Shown in pieces: positions 1 to 36,776 of a stretch of 64,000 nt of DNA. Position 1 is the stretch's first letter; each line of letters begins with the position of its first letter. A program made the position numbers and the translations under genes. The stretch lies in the NCBI GenBank assembly GCA_964035545.1, contig OZ037766.1:29595140-29659139 (forward strand). Direction: 5' to 3'. The DNA comes from Bugula neritina (taxonomy: Eukaryota > Bryozoa > Gymnolaemata > Cheilostomatida > Bugulidae). Under the pieces are notes generated by a model. The model worked only from the letters and a program-made list of their open reading frames with translations, ran no database searches and was not told where the DNA came from.

Positions 1-1236
1 TCTAGACTTTTTAAATTTTTTTATTTTATTGTCTAAATACTGATTCCCATGTTGATGACAATTTTTCACACAGAAGCAAGGTAACACACATGGGTTATCT
101 CTTCTATATGGAAATGTTTGACTTACACTAATTACATAATTACATAAAATAGACTTACTTATGAATGTTTACCATATGTATTGTAATCAATTACAAATGT
201 TCATAGAGTTATCTTCTCATGGTGAAACACAAGAGAAAGGAATTCACTAACCCATAAACTGATGGTAGGTCAGTTATTTTTAGCATAGCATGAACTTGAC
301 TGAGGTTAAAATCATCAGGTACCATGTCCAATGCTCTGAAGACAATGAATGTAAACTAAAAATGCACATGACCCATATTTATATGCATGTTATGTGTATA
401 ATGTAAAGCACATTGATAGCTAGTGAAACTGATAAAATAATACTAACAACTATTTAAATTCAACCTTGCATAATCATCTGTTACTCTAGAAAATGCTCAT
501 AATTATATGGTGGAAATTATGGCAATAACTTGCCTTATGCTTGACTTAATTTGTAGTATTTGAAGCTGTAACAACATGAGAACATGAGAACAAAGAGTTG
601 ATTATATACAGAAAACAACAAAGAAAAATAGGGCTATGAACACTGCTGGGCAGAAGTGTAGGTATGTGATTGCAAGTCAGAATAATTACTATGATATAGA
701 GAAGATAATATTTTAGTCAGGAATTGAGAGAAAGAAACATTATACAGCTATATCCACCACTGGGATTCAGTCTGACAGCTATAGCATAGCACATAACTTG
801 CTCTGTATAAGGTTCTGATGACTAATGTAACGGTCAAAAGAGGGGATTAACCCAGTCGTTTTCATTGCTTAGCAACTTGAAATTTAGCTTATTCATTGTC
901 TATGTACTCCTCATCATTTATGCATTCACCATTAAAATTGATTTGCTAAAATATTTGGAAAAAATAAAGTATGTGACAGGCCCCCCTCCCCTCGCACAAA
1001 TCCAATCCACCCCTTGTTGGCTATAAATAGAACAATTGTTTCCATGCGCTAGTGACATGTCACAATACGTCAAAGCCAATCCAGTCACAGCTGGCATGCA
1101 TATCTAACTGTGACACGCAGTGTACGTGCCTGATCAATAGCTTACTAACTAGCCTACTAGTCACTGCTGTTGATTGCATTGTTAGACACATCTACTGGTT
1201 TTCCTTGCACTACAACTTAAAATAGTGTATGTTCTC
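1..1236. other. Upstream intergenic region with possible promoter of the first gene
   Basis: No coding exon is visible. The segment 961-1130 is less AT-rich than its surroundings. It holds a TATA-like TATAAATA at 1022-1029, CCAAT-type words near 1000 and 1075, and a C-rich run near 981. These lie about 200 bp upstream of the ATG at 1237, so this is the likely promoter. No transcription start is proven by the sequence. Confidence 0.35.
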
Positions 1237-4200
1237 ATGGAACCAAATCCCCTGATTATACACGAGGTTGATGGACAGAATGAAATTGCAGACTCTGGTG
1301 ATCTACTAGATATTCCTTACATGGGAAATGGTGAATTGGAGAATTACAGAGAAAGATTAAAAGAAGACCCAGAAAAGTGGTCTGAGTATTTAGAGAGACA
1401 GAAGATTCGAGGCCGTTTGTATAGAGCTAGGAAATCGGCAAACATGACTCCTGCTGAACTGGAAGAGAAACGGAGACAAGATAGAGAGCGGAAGAGGCTA
1501 CAGCGAAGTCGGCAACGGCTTAGGGTCTTGGCTCTTTCTCATTCTGTCGGCGGAGATGGTGGTATGTAAGCACAGCCAGGCAGGCAAAAACAAAAGACAT
1601 TGTTAAAAGTTTTTGTGCTGAATTTTGAACAGGAAATTCAAAAACCTTGGCTACTGAAAATATTCTGGTGTAGCAGCTAAGCCATATCATTTTGTATAGC
1701 CATGTTTAAATATTGCAGCAAGAAGCTGCTTGTAGAGAGGGGAGTGTATGTTTTCAGGGTGAATAGTATACTGCAGTTTGCTGTATATAAGCACATTCAT
1801 TAGTCACTGTGGTTGTTTTTTAAATGTCTATCCATTAGAATGGTCTCAGCTACTGCTGCTTAGCGAATGTTATTTTAATCCTCAATTGCCACCTGATTTC
1901 GCTATGCTGCTCTTCTGTAATTATAGTATAGCTAGTAGCAACCTTCTTACGGCAAGTGAAGCAGTGTCACATTGTAACCTGCATTTGCTTTCAGTATCAC
2001 AAAATTATTATACCAGCGATAACACTAGTTAATCATTGAGGTCATTACTCATCACGTAGACTACTTTTTCAACAAAGCAATACGGTTGGTAAAGCGACGT
2101 TTCATTCTGTTAGGGTAATAAACTTTCCAATACCGCAACTACATGTATAGTATATTATACAAGTACAGTAGGCATGCGCTACTAGTGGCGGATAATTTAC
2201 ACGTATAACCCCCTATATTGAATTTATTTGTAATTATCACGAATAAATGTGATATATTATATGTTCTACTGCTAAAAAGGCTGTTTAATCGCAATTTGAA
2301 CATTTTTGAATAGAAAAGTTATTTTGAAAAAGTCAAAACTTATCCAGTTTGAAGTGAGCTCAATGAGTTTTTATTGGTTTAGTATTATTACATGTATAAG
2401 CCTAGGGCCACACGGCGCGTATTTTCGCATGCGAAAATTGAAATCACAAGTAGCAAAGGTGTCCACTGTGCGCGTTGAGAAAACCTTCGCACTTGTCGCT
2501 CTGCATTTTCAACGCAAGTGCGAATCGTCTCTGTCGTCGTCACCTAATTGGCTGGTAGCTATTCAGCGAGCCCAATTTCTTTATTTAGTGCTACATTCCA
2601 GTAAATTGCGTTTTATTGAAAGCGAGTGCGATTTAAAAATGAAAGCTTTATTTATCACGCATCACTGACGCTACAGTGGACACCTTTGCTACCCGTGATT
2701 TTAATTTTCGCATGCGAAAATACGCACAGTGTGGCCCTAGGCTAAGTAGTAGAGCTGCTAATTAACGAATGCTGAAAGAGACCCCCAACCCTATGCAGAC
2801 CCCACTGAGGAGCAGCAGTGGTGGAAAAATTGAAATAGACCAAGTTCTTTAATATTTTATTATTACATTTTGGATTTTGAGGATATAGCAGTTTTTGTAA
2901 CTGCCATCAATCTGATTGTAAATTGTAAAGGATCATTAATGGAGTACAATGGGCAGACAATTCTTGTAACCTACTGCTATTAACTTGAATTAATATTGGT
3001 TTCCACCAGCAATCATGAGCAAACAATTCCAAATAATAATAACTACACAGCTACAAACTGAAGAGTTTTCACAATAAATTTGCTCAGATTTCCCATAAAA
3101 TTACTAGCACAAGGATGAACTAATTTTTAGTTTAGATATTTTATTTAAAATTGCATTAGAAAATTCCATTCTCATAACTAGGTGTGTAATTTCAAAACCA
3201 TAAAATTATTGGTTTTTCAATGCAACCCAATCATAATTTAAAATTATATGCTATATAAAAAGTTGCTCATTTTTCAGAAGCTATATTTCAACTATGATAT
3301 ATCCCATATTATCTGATCATTATATGAACTACATGCATAATTATTATTGTCTCATATTAGTTGCATATTTCACAAAGTTAACTATTAGCCGAGCACTAAA
3401 TAAGTTGAAGGAAAGCTGAAATAACTTACTAGTATTTTATTTGCTGAGAGTTTGAAAATTTAAAAGAATTACAGCATAAATTACATAAATAAATAAGGAA
3501 ATAATATAATACTTTCTTTCCTATGCAGGTGTTATGGGGAATGCTTCCAATCCTCCCATATTTGGAAGATACACTGACTATCACCCTCAAGAAGAGAATA
3601 CAAACTCTACACAGCAACTTACTGTCACAGCTGGTAACGTCTGCAAATACCACGTGTCTCATGTGGATCGTATAGGAGTGATATTTATTCTTTGGAAGAG
3701 CTTAACAATTTGTCACTATACTACTAACACCAAAGTGCCCTTTACTTGAACATGTTTTGTATCAAAGCCTGGTAGCTTTTTAACATTAAAGTTGCAGAGT
3801 TGTTTTCAAATATATTTTTGTAAAACCGCTATGCTTTGTAGATGTGATGCCTCCAGTTTCGACAGGAAACTCTGAGGTCACTGCCGTAATAAAACAAGAA
3901 TCGAATGAAGATGACTGGATGAACGTTCTGCACATTGAAGCTGAAGATGCAAATCAAGACAAGGACAATACCAGCAGTCATCACACTACGCCAGATGTTA
4001 TTGAACATAATAACACCACCAACAATGAAATTACAGCAGAAATAATTACAGCTAGTGTTAATAGGCTTGTTGGCTCTAATAGCCCCTCCTTACTTCCTCA
4101 CGAAAACCCAGTGACTGTGAGAGAAACATGTAACTCCATAGTCCCTCATAGAAAAACTGAGCTTCCCACTACAGCACCTCAAATAACCACGAGTTCAATG

Positions 4201-4680
4201 CATAATTCACTGGTAAGTTAAAGATCTACCGCAACCCAAGATTGGGTTGATTTCTAAGCAAAGCTAATTTGTATTTAAACTATTGAATTGATTATTTATT
4301 ATTGAATCAAATTATGGAATATAGGGTGATAGCGATTATTTTTAACTTTTGTGCTAATTATATCCATAACGAAATTTGTGAATAATGAGCTTGTTTTCCA
4401 ACATCTTTTGTTTATAAATTGGTTATTTTCTTTTTTTAACCACTCTGCAAGCAATTGATAGTATCCAAATGCATTGCAGCCCTTTCCTTTGCAAAGGAGA
4501 ATGGCAGCTAAAGGAAACGTGAAGTTGTCTCACCGCAGCATATCACAGTTACTGGTTGAGCTTCATTCAGTGTCCAACAAAAGGCGAAGGGAGATAGAGA
4601 GACACAATCAAATGATGACCAAACTTCAAGATCAAGAAAGTGAAATTATGTCAACTATTAAAGCTAAGATGGGTATATGA
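1237..4680 (+). CDS. Unrecognised basic, nuclear-looking protein, four exons, 333 aa
   Basis: Exons are 1237-1561, 3529-3633, 3842-4212 and 4480-4680. The borders (GTATGT, GTAACG and GTAAGT donors; AG acceptors) keep one frame to the TGA at 4678-4680. Residues 37-97 are very rich in Arg and Lys (YRERLKEDPEKWSEYLERQ, then RQDRERKRLQRSRQR), like a DNA-binding basic region. The middle is Ser/Thr/Asn-rich and contains IKQE at 160-163 followed by acidic residues, the pattern of a SUMO site. The last 66 residues are charged and could form a coiled coil (NKRRREIERHNQ). I place the start at the ATG at 1237 because the frame upstream offers only a GTG. A possible poly(A) signal AATAAA is at 4908-4913. 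I do not recognise the family. A nuclear regulator is an inference from composition; a domesticated transposon protein is an alternative. The exon structure is well supported. Confidence 0.7.
2400..2742. mobile_element. MITE with 70-bp terminal inverted repeats, PIF/Harbinger-like
   Basis: The terminal inverted repeats are 2400-2469 and 2673-2742, about 70 bp each, starting GCCTAGGGCCACAC and matching with few differences. The flanks are TAA at 2397-2399 and TAA at 2743-2745. A 3-bp TWA target duplication is the hallmark of PIF/Harbinger elements. Each arm contains the 16-bp palindrome TTTTCGCATGCGAAAA. There is no transposase reading frame in the 203-bp interior, so it is non-autonomous. It sits in intron 1 of the first gene. 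Superfamily assignment rests on the duplication only. Confidence 0.75.
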
Positions 4681-5876
4681 AACGGCAAACCTTGAATTGT
4701 AGATAATGAGATGGAGATAATATTGCATAAAGTGATTTAGAAATGTTTTTGCATGCGACTATCATGTACTACAAACTTATTGGGTTTACCTAAGGAAGTT
4801 TAAAATACTGAGAAAATTTTTGGGCACAGCTATAAGATTTTGAAAGGGCTGTACAATTTGCTGATTTAAAACCTACTATTGACTAAGCAATCTAGGTGGA
4901 TTTTCGTAATAAACATTGATATAAGTATTTAAAATTTTACTTTGCCTTTAATCTTATTTCATGTTGCATAAAAAGTTTTATTTGAATTCAAGTCAAGCCC
5001 TGATAGTCATTGATAGTTATTGGTAAAAAGTAAATAACCAGAAAGTGTTTATCTGCAATGAGAAAGCAACTCCTATATTGTAAGAATTTCAACAAGAAAA
5101 TATTATGATTCAATAACGATAATTAACTTAAGCGATTTTTTCCTGATGAAATATAGGGAATTATATTAAATATTTTAGTACAAGCTACAGACTATAAATT
5201 TAGGAAACATGTAGACCAGTTGACTAAGAATAAGCTATAAGATTTGACTGTGCAACTTCCAACCTAAACACTCCTTTACCTTTACCTACCTTGTTGAACT
5301 GAGCAACTACAGCACCTGTGATTCAACTGATTGGCTATTCAAACCATACAATTAGCAAATAAAAAGTATATTTGGCAGTAGAAAAACTGTTATTGAAATT
5401 GAAGCATATTGGACTTGAAGAGAGAGTGCAGCTGATCACATAAAGCAGCTGCATGGAGGTTGACTATATGCAGCATACAGATATTGAATAAATAATTAAA
5501 TTATACATTTAATGGATGTTATCAATACATGTTTGTTTACATTACACACTTGATATTCTATCTGATGACATAATATGTGATTAATAATATTTTACTGAGA
5601 AGTTAGAATAGCTATAAGGATATACCTTTTGAAATAACTTGGTCGCTGTGCTTGGCTCATAGAGTACCATATTACCCAGTCCAGCTGTGTTATATATATC
5701 AAATAACTTACTTAACAATATTGCAAATATAAAACAGCATTGCTAATTGACATTGCATTTTAGTAAAACCATTTGCACATGTGCATATTATATGCATGAG
5801 TAAAATGCATGAAAGCTACTATCAGCGCAATTTATTGAAAAAAATATCATTCTATAAGCAATTGGTTGCAGCATCA
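4681..5876. other. Intergenic, AT-rich
   Basis: The 3' flank of the first gene and the convergent 3' flank of the minus-strand gene ending at 5877. Candidate poly(A) signals are AATAAA at 4908-4913 on the plus strand and a minus-strand AATAAA near 5836-5831. I see no other feature. Confidence 0.5.
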
Positions 5877-6391
5877 TTAGACGACATGAGATCCACCTGA
5901 TCGACTTGGCAATGAGACTATAAAAACACATTTTTTACATAGAATGCATGAGTAAAAAATTATAAAATGTGAGTAAATTAAATTTAAGTTGATGATATGC
6001 TCACCATCTATGTCAAGTAACTCCATTATGTTGATATGGTATATTATGGGAATCACAGAGAGCTAAAAAACAAACAAATCACATGAACAAAGAGAAGTAG
6101 GAGCATTGCAAAGTAATCAGCACTCAAAATATTATAAATTCTCAAATAAGAAAACACAGTTCACATATAACCATAAGGATTCCATAATCAGATGAGAATA
6201 ATGTGATTTATTGAATGCAACTGAACGCATATAACCAACAGTGACAATAATTTAGCAATCACCTGTTCACCTTGATCACTTGGAGCTTTTAATTTACTTA
6301 TCAGACTTTTGAAATCTGGATCAACTTTTCTCCAATAATGAAAGACAGACAGGATCATGCGATGGGATTGTGGACTACATTTCATATCCAT
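5877..6391 (-). CDS. Last three exons of an unrecognised gene (partial, weakly death-domain-like)
   Basis: On the minus strand the exons are 6391-6263, 6062-6005 and 5917-5877. Exon borders are CAG|GTGATT, a T-rich acceptor with TAG, ATG|GTGAGC and TATAG. Only one reading phase stays open through the middle exon, and it joins both neighbours to a stop (TAA, 5879-5877). AATAAA follows about 45 bases later. The first exon reads HRMILSVFHYWRKVDPDF and then KSLISKLKAP, loosely like the end of a death-fold domain, but this is only an impression. There is an in-frame stop just before the ATG at 6391, so either the ATG is a start (75 aa) or an acceptor lies just upstream and earlier exons are missing. 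I could not find earlier exons in the AT-rich DNA to the right. Confidence 0.42.
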
Positions 6392-6599
6392 AGTACCTCA
6401 AAGTTATATATTCCCTACAGAAGCAGTAAGAATTAGGATAATTTATCTCTGCCAACTTCTCTTTTATACTAAAATTCAGCGAAAATCAAAGTTTAAAAGT
6501 GCAATTAATTATTATTATCTTGGATTTATCTTTCAAGATCTTGCATATGAAAATATACACATTTGGGCCTACTTGACTACTCATTGAAGCTTTACTCAT

Positions 6600-9193
6600 G
6601 CTATAGCTGTGATCCTAGTCATAGTGGTTAGTAATATTTACTATAGCACATGCTTATACTTACACTTCCTCTGACAGAGACAAAAGTTGAAATAGTAATT
6701 TATTAATTTATAAATACAATACAGCATCACTATTTCTTTAGCTTTCACATACATTTTTACTTGATAAATAACTGTCTCTAAGTTTATCAATTTTATTCTA
6801 GCTTATTAATAATAAAAAAATTATAGACTTAGAGTAACACCAACAAAATACAAATACAATTAAATTTAATCATTAATGATGTTGATCATAAATTATTCTT
6901 ATAATTTAGACTATGCATGACTATAAGTATATTTATCATATTTATTATACTAATACTAATAGTTATAAGGATTATGAATTATTGATCATCATTATAAAAA
7001 CAAAATTTCTAAAGTTGACAATTCTATTAGTATTAATAATTATAATAAACTGTGATATATTATTATTGAACTATAGTTATTTATTATGTTTATATTAATA
7101 TTATTCATTGAGCTTTATTCATTACTAAATTACTATCGAAAATACTAATATATGATCACAAATAATATTTTATGATAATACTAATAGTAATAGATATTAT
7201 TATTATAATTATAATTATTATATAAAGTTATATTGCATTTGCTTATACTTACAGTAATAGTTATTATAGTTAAACCTAATGCTACACTTACACTGTTTCA
7301 GTTAAGACTTGAGTCTGAGATTAAACTTTATACAATTAAATTTACTTTTATTTTTACCTTTACTTTTAGCTATTGAATTGATAATCATAATGATAATGAT
7401 AATGATAATCATAATGATATTCATATTGATGAAATTTTTAATTTATGGAACCCATAAATTTAGCTAATAATATAAAGACTCTACAACTGCAGGATGTAAT
7501 AATATTACTCAATAAGTTGTATTATAGTTTTAATCCAGAGCCACGGTGAAAACCTTCACACTGCCACTAGTTAACAGTTGATATAACAAAATAATAATTA
7601 TTATAATAATTTAGTTGACTGCTGCTGCAGCAGATTGTGTCATTAGGCTGATCTTCGTTCCGTAATAATGTCGGGCACCCAAGTACAGTAGAACCTGCAC
7701 CAAAAGTACAGCTATTACAGTTTATGTGTTTCTCAGTAATTTCCGGTGTTATAATTTTGGTACATTGGTGATTTGAGTTATGGCGAATATAAATATTATA
7801 ATACTAAATAATGTACACCCACTCCCTGTCATGGCAATAGATGTCGGAATATAAACTTACTATTTTATTTTGATTTTTTTTTAAAAGAATGTTTAGTAGT
7901 ATTTAATAATTCCATATTCAAGTTATTGCCTTTCTGTTAGTGTTAGTGTTTGTTATTATTTTTAAGTATAACATAATGATAATCATAATGATAATCATAA
8001 TCATAATGGTTGATCATGATGTGTATCATTATGATTGTAAAATTATTGTCCCCAATGGGATACGAACTTAAGACCCGTGGCTTCCAAGCAGGCGCACTAA
8101 CCATTGCACCCTGGGGACTTCGGGTTTCCTAACAGCATCCCACCCAGTTCTCTCCAGAACTGCACTGGCTCCCAAGTACTTTGTAAGTTCATGGGCTTCG
8201 CTCGTCACTCAGCTCTGTAAGAGTATTTCCACAATACAAGGTCAAAGTAGCTTGTAAAACTATTGCCCTACTGGGATACGAACCCGAGACATCCGGCTTG
8301 CAGAGACTTCATTCTTCCCAACAACAATGATTTTTGTTATTGGTGAATCACCATGACCATTCCCATGTTTATTGTCAATTTCAATTTGTAATTCAAATTC
8401 AAGTTATATTGATTTATTCAATCTCTCACTATCAGGTCATCATCATTGTCATTATGACCATGGTTACTCAACGCTGCTTTTTCAAACTGTTATTATTCTG
8501 GCATGGGTAAAAATAAATTAAAGTTTCAAGACTTGTTAGAAAACCAAAATTTAATTCATATCCTGTTTGACAGTTACTTATTTAATTTAAATTGTTATAT
8601 AATCATAATGATAAATACATAATAAATACAGTATTCTGGTTAGTGATGGTGTTCCTCTATATCAATATCATAATTTTACTAGTGATTTTTACATTGCAAA
8701 ATTATTTTTATATATCTCACAAAAGTAATATAACTAAACGCAGATTTGTGTTATTTAATATCATTTTTAGGGAAATGTTGCTTTGCTGTGTTATGCTTAA
8801 ATTGGCAAAGTTAGAAATTATTTATGATAATGAACTTAATTTATACCTAACATATTATATACTAGTAGTTTTCATTTGAATTTTGATACCATATATTTGC
8901 CATTAACATGGATATTTGTAATACTTTTCATCAACTTGTTTGCATATATGTCTTTTTGCTTCAACAGCTCTAAAAGATAGTTAACCATTTTACAGTCACT
9001 ATATATTAGAAATTCAGTTTGAGCATCTCAAAACTTGTTTGTGGCATACTTTTACATATTAACACATGATTCTATCGCTGTTTATACATAATGAAAACTT
9101 GTTTGAGCTTAATTTAACAGTTAATATGTTTTATTTGATAATCACTTTTGCAGTGTGTTGAATATACTTTATTTTTAGTTTTAGATCTGTGCA
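6600..9193. other. AT-rich region dominated by cryptic simple sequence
   Basis: From about 6600 to 8600 the DNA is built of short words of the type TAATAATNAT and ATNAT, including ATAATGATAATCATAATGAT stretches near 7390 and 7980. The open frames seen here read only Ile, Tyr, Asn and Leu and have no coding character. A tRNA-like relic is at 8048-8118. I see no gene. Confidence 0.5.
8048..8118 (-). other. tRNA-like sequence, probably a SINE head or tRNA relic
   Basis: Read on the minus strand the 71 bases begin GTCCCCA and end TGGGGAC, a perfect 7-bp acceptor-type stem. An A-box-like TGGTTAGTGCG and a B-box-like AGTTCGTATCCC lie at about the right spacing, and a 4-bp D-type stem forms (GTGC/GCGC). 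The anticodon and T stems do not pair well, so it is unlikely to be a working tRNA. A second partial copy carrying GGGTTCGTATCCC lies about 8272-8306. Repetition plus decay suggests a tRNA-derived SINE or pseudogene. Confidence 0.4.
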
Positions 9194-11010
9194 ATGTTTT
9201 CTCTCATTTCGGACTGGGACATACCATATCCACTCCAAATAGTTGTTGGTGCTCTAGTATTATCCAGGCTATTCGTTGACACCTACTACTTTCTCAGGGT
9301 TGGGTGGGCAGCCGTATTCTCCGTTGTAAAACTCTGTCTTGGCAAGAAACTCGGCCTACTTGATGAGTATTCATACAAAAGTAAGTGTTCTTGTCATTTT
9401 TTGCTCCCCTTGAACTAGATTTTGGCATCTTAATTTACTGTATGGGAATCATACAACTATCTGGTAACATTTGATAGCTGCATTATTTTATATTATTATT
9501 TTACGTATGATTTTTGCATTTATTGCTTTGTAAGATAAGATAAAATTACACTATTCCTAAAATTGTGGTCCAATAATAATGGAATATTTTGCAGTAAGAT
9601 GTATGCCCATGGACCTGGATCACATGCAACACATGAACAATTCTAGGTACAACAGAGAGTGTGATTTCAGTAGATTTTATTTGCTATTTCTGAATGGGCT
9701 GTTTAGAGCCATTTACTTCAACAAGTTTAGAGTTGGACTGGCAGCAACTACCATCAGGTTTAGAAGATCCATCGAGTTCCTAGAGACTGCTGTTCTCTCA
9801 TCCAAGGTAAAGCCTTCTTCCTGTTACATTATTGTTGTTTATTGTAGACAAATAGTATATACAGTGCTTCCTCCGTATCTCACTAAGCTGCGGGTCCTGA
9901 AACCTTGATTTGTGACATAATAGAATACTAGATTTAACTCTCGGATCAGTTAGATTTGGCCATTTTGTCCCTATACACACATACATAAGCCACAAAATTG
10001 GGTTCCAAGCCTTCTTGTGACTTATGGAATTTCATAAGATATGAAGGTAGCACTATATCCAACATAAACAGCTGTTAAATCTCTAGAACGGTCTATAAAA
10101 TAATTGAATATTTCTATTTCCTTGTTACTTATATATGCCTATTCTTTTTCAACAGACTCTTACATGAGTATGTATAGTAAATCTATCACATAAAATTACA
10201 AGATATGTGTTTTTATAACAGCACATGTAGTTTACAGCTAGATTTTCCTAATGGTGATGTCACATATATACTATCGAGTTTATCTGCACTAAACACTGAA
10301 ATACAATAGTATATGCCTGTTGATAATGTCTTTTATCTCTGTTGCATTGACCTCTCCATTGCTCTGCTATTATTTAGGTTGTATATTGGGATGAGAGATC
10401 AATATATATTGAACAGACATTCTCCAGGCCCTCAGATTCCTTTGTCTATGCTGTTATGTATGCTAAATACACTATAGTTCATGGAACAGTGGCTGAGGTA
10501 AGCTTTATTCTTTATTGTCTCACATGAATATTGATGTGTCATTCGATTTGGAGTTACGTTCTCTAAATCTTGATTTGCTTAGCAATGAGAACGGAGCGCT
10601 AAATTTGCTAATAGTTTTGAATAAACTGGTATGCCTACAGATACTTACCTGGCATAAGTTTATGTCATTCACTTGTGAACTATGGTGTTTCAAGATATGT
10701 TTACTTGTAATTTCAGATACACTGTATATTTATTAGGAGCTTGCATACTTTTTCACATCAGTTTGATTTCTCAGTTTAATTTATTCCTAATTGGTTTACA
10801 ACTTAAACATTTTGCCGAAGCTGCATTGCCATCTGGTCTATCCCACTGTTAAATATAGGGAATTGTCTACACATAAGTTATAAATATGTGATTTAGTTGC
10901 TGGATTGCTATGGATACAAAGGCGAGAGACCCGAATTATCACCCGACCTTAATGCTTGGATTGAATACAACAGACTGAGTAGTGAAAAACTAAGGCCCAA
11001 GACTAGTTGA
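9194..11010 (+). CDS. THEM6: THEM6-like thioesterase-superfamily protein, complete, 210 aa
   Basis: Exons are 9194-9380, 9595-9806, 10378-10497 and 10897-11010. All introns are GT...AG and the frame is continuous to TGA, giving 210 residues, close to the size of vertebrate THEM6. The N-terminus (about residues 9-45) is hydrophobic and should anchor the protein in a membrane. Exon 2 holds the family signature MPMDLDHMQHMNNSRYNREC, matching the DLD...HMNNARYLRE type motif of THEM6, where the hot-dog fold begins. The final exon ends with AWIEYNRLSS, matching the HWISYNEASS-type tail. THEM6 proteins are endoplasmic-reticulum proteins with a thioesterase-like fold linked to lipid metabolism; the exact reaction is not established. 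No defects are visible. The start is the first ATG before the hydrophobic segment. Confidence 0.92.
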
Positions 11011-12173
11011 TGATAATTATATCATAGGCAAAACTTTTATGTATCACTAGGCTGTTATTCTTCTCATTTTTCAATAACAAATTGTAGGCTAATATATTTT
11101 ATATTTTATTAAATTTTTGTTTTTAGCAAAGGTTGCTCAAAGTTTTTTTTCTGCATTTTAACATGTCATTTCATAGACATGTCATTCAGATAAGATGTCA
11201 GAGAATTTTAGTAACAGTAGCTAACACAGAGGTAAAATACTTGCTACTAGCATAATATTGTGAAATATAGCTGTGTAGTAATATGCAATCGGTATTATCA
11301 TTGATCACCTGAGCATGAATTTACTGGTGTCATAATTTGTTATTTATGTTTTGTCAATTTCTTGACCAAATCTCTATTCTGTGATTAGATTAAAATACAT
11401 GCAGTGCTAAAATCTGCTTCTTTTTTATTATTTACTGTATTTATGATGGTGAATAAACCAGTTCTAGACTTTCTAGATATCTCAACATAGAACATATTTG
11501 TAAATTATCATAGATGCACACCATTGTAATCACCTGAACTCATTAGCTAAATGATAGCCTTTGTTTAGAAACATAGCTCTTCTAAGGAGGGGGGAGGGGT
11601 AAGCTCCACAGATCTATAGCACCTAGATTTATCTGATAACAAATATAGATGTCAAAGACTATCTGCTGCATAAATGGCACGGAATGCTGCTTGCTTATAT
11701 AATGGCTATCACTTTTGGATAAATAATAAGGCTGCCGTTAAATGACCCAGAAATAGATTTTATTGTTTTACTTTGAAGATGAAAACAGATTTCTCAAGTG
11801 TAAAATGTTTATCAGTTCTATTTGAGATCATTAGTTTTAACATAAAAATATTTCATGTAAAATTCTTTTGTTTCTCTTTTTTGTTTTTAGTGCTATAAAT
11901 CATTCAAGACTTTTCAAGATGTATCTATGTTATTGTCTCCACCATGCTGTAAACTGTGTCTGAAACTAGTAATGGGAATGTGACTCACACCAGCAGGTGT
12001 GGGATAGTGTTTAGGTGCAGCTATGTTATCTTGCTTAGTTTACATGCTTCTGTGTTACAAATGCAGTTGGTTAGTAGTAGAGTTTATCAGTCAATCTTAC
12101 TATAGTAAATAAAAGTAGCTGTCTGTTTAGTTTGTGATTGAATCGGCTAATATAATAATATACACTGCTTGCA
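11011..12173. other. Intergenic between the THEM6-like and fucosyltransferase genes
   Basis: The two genes point the same way. The segment contains the 3' flank of the first and the presumed promoter of the second. I see a G-rich run near 11588 but no clear TATA box close to the ATG at 12174 and no coding exon. Confidence 0.4.
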
Positions 12174-36425
<24,252 letters not shown>

Positions 36426-36776
36426 ACAGATGTGTTGCAAAAATTATATTCAGTATAAGCCCTTTATAAAACGTCATAGTAATGCAAATTCATGCTATAT
36501 AAGATAACGAACACCTTGAGGCTAGCTTAGCAAAATTTCAAATATATTTCATCAAATAGGTTAAAGATAGTTCTTTATTCAAAGTGTTATAAGGCTAAGT
36601 TGCTGAGAAGTTATAAAACAACTTATAACAAACATATTTCGAAAATTGTAACGTAAAAATAAGAAAATGAAGCAAAAAATAAGATTTTGAAAGCTTCTAT
36701 AATATTAAGTCATTGAAGCATCTGTGAGAAGTTGAGAATTGAGTTCCTCTCAATCAAGTTTTTATTCCAGATGTCG

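Noticed and set aside
1778-2032. 84-codon open frame in intron 1 of the first gene
   Set aside because: No splice borders joining it to neighbours and no recognisable motif.
7683-7712. TACAGTAGAACCTGC, similar to the ends of pogo/Tigger elements
   Set aside because: I could not find a matching inverted end or a target duplication nearby.
8048-8118. Functional tRNA gene
   Set aside because: The anticodon and T stems do not pair, and a partial copy nearby points to a repeat family.
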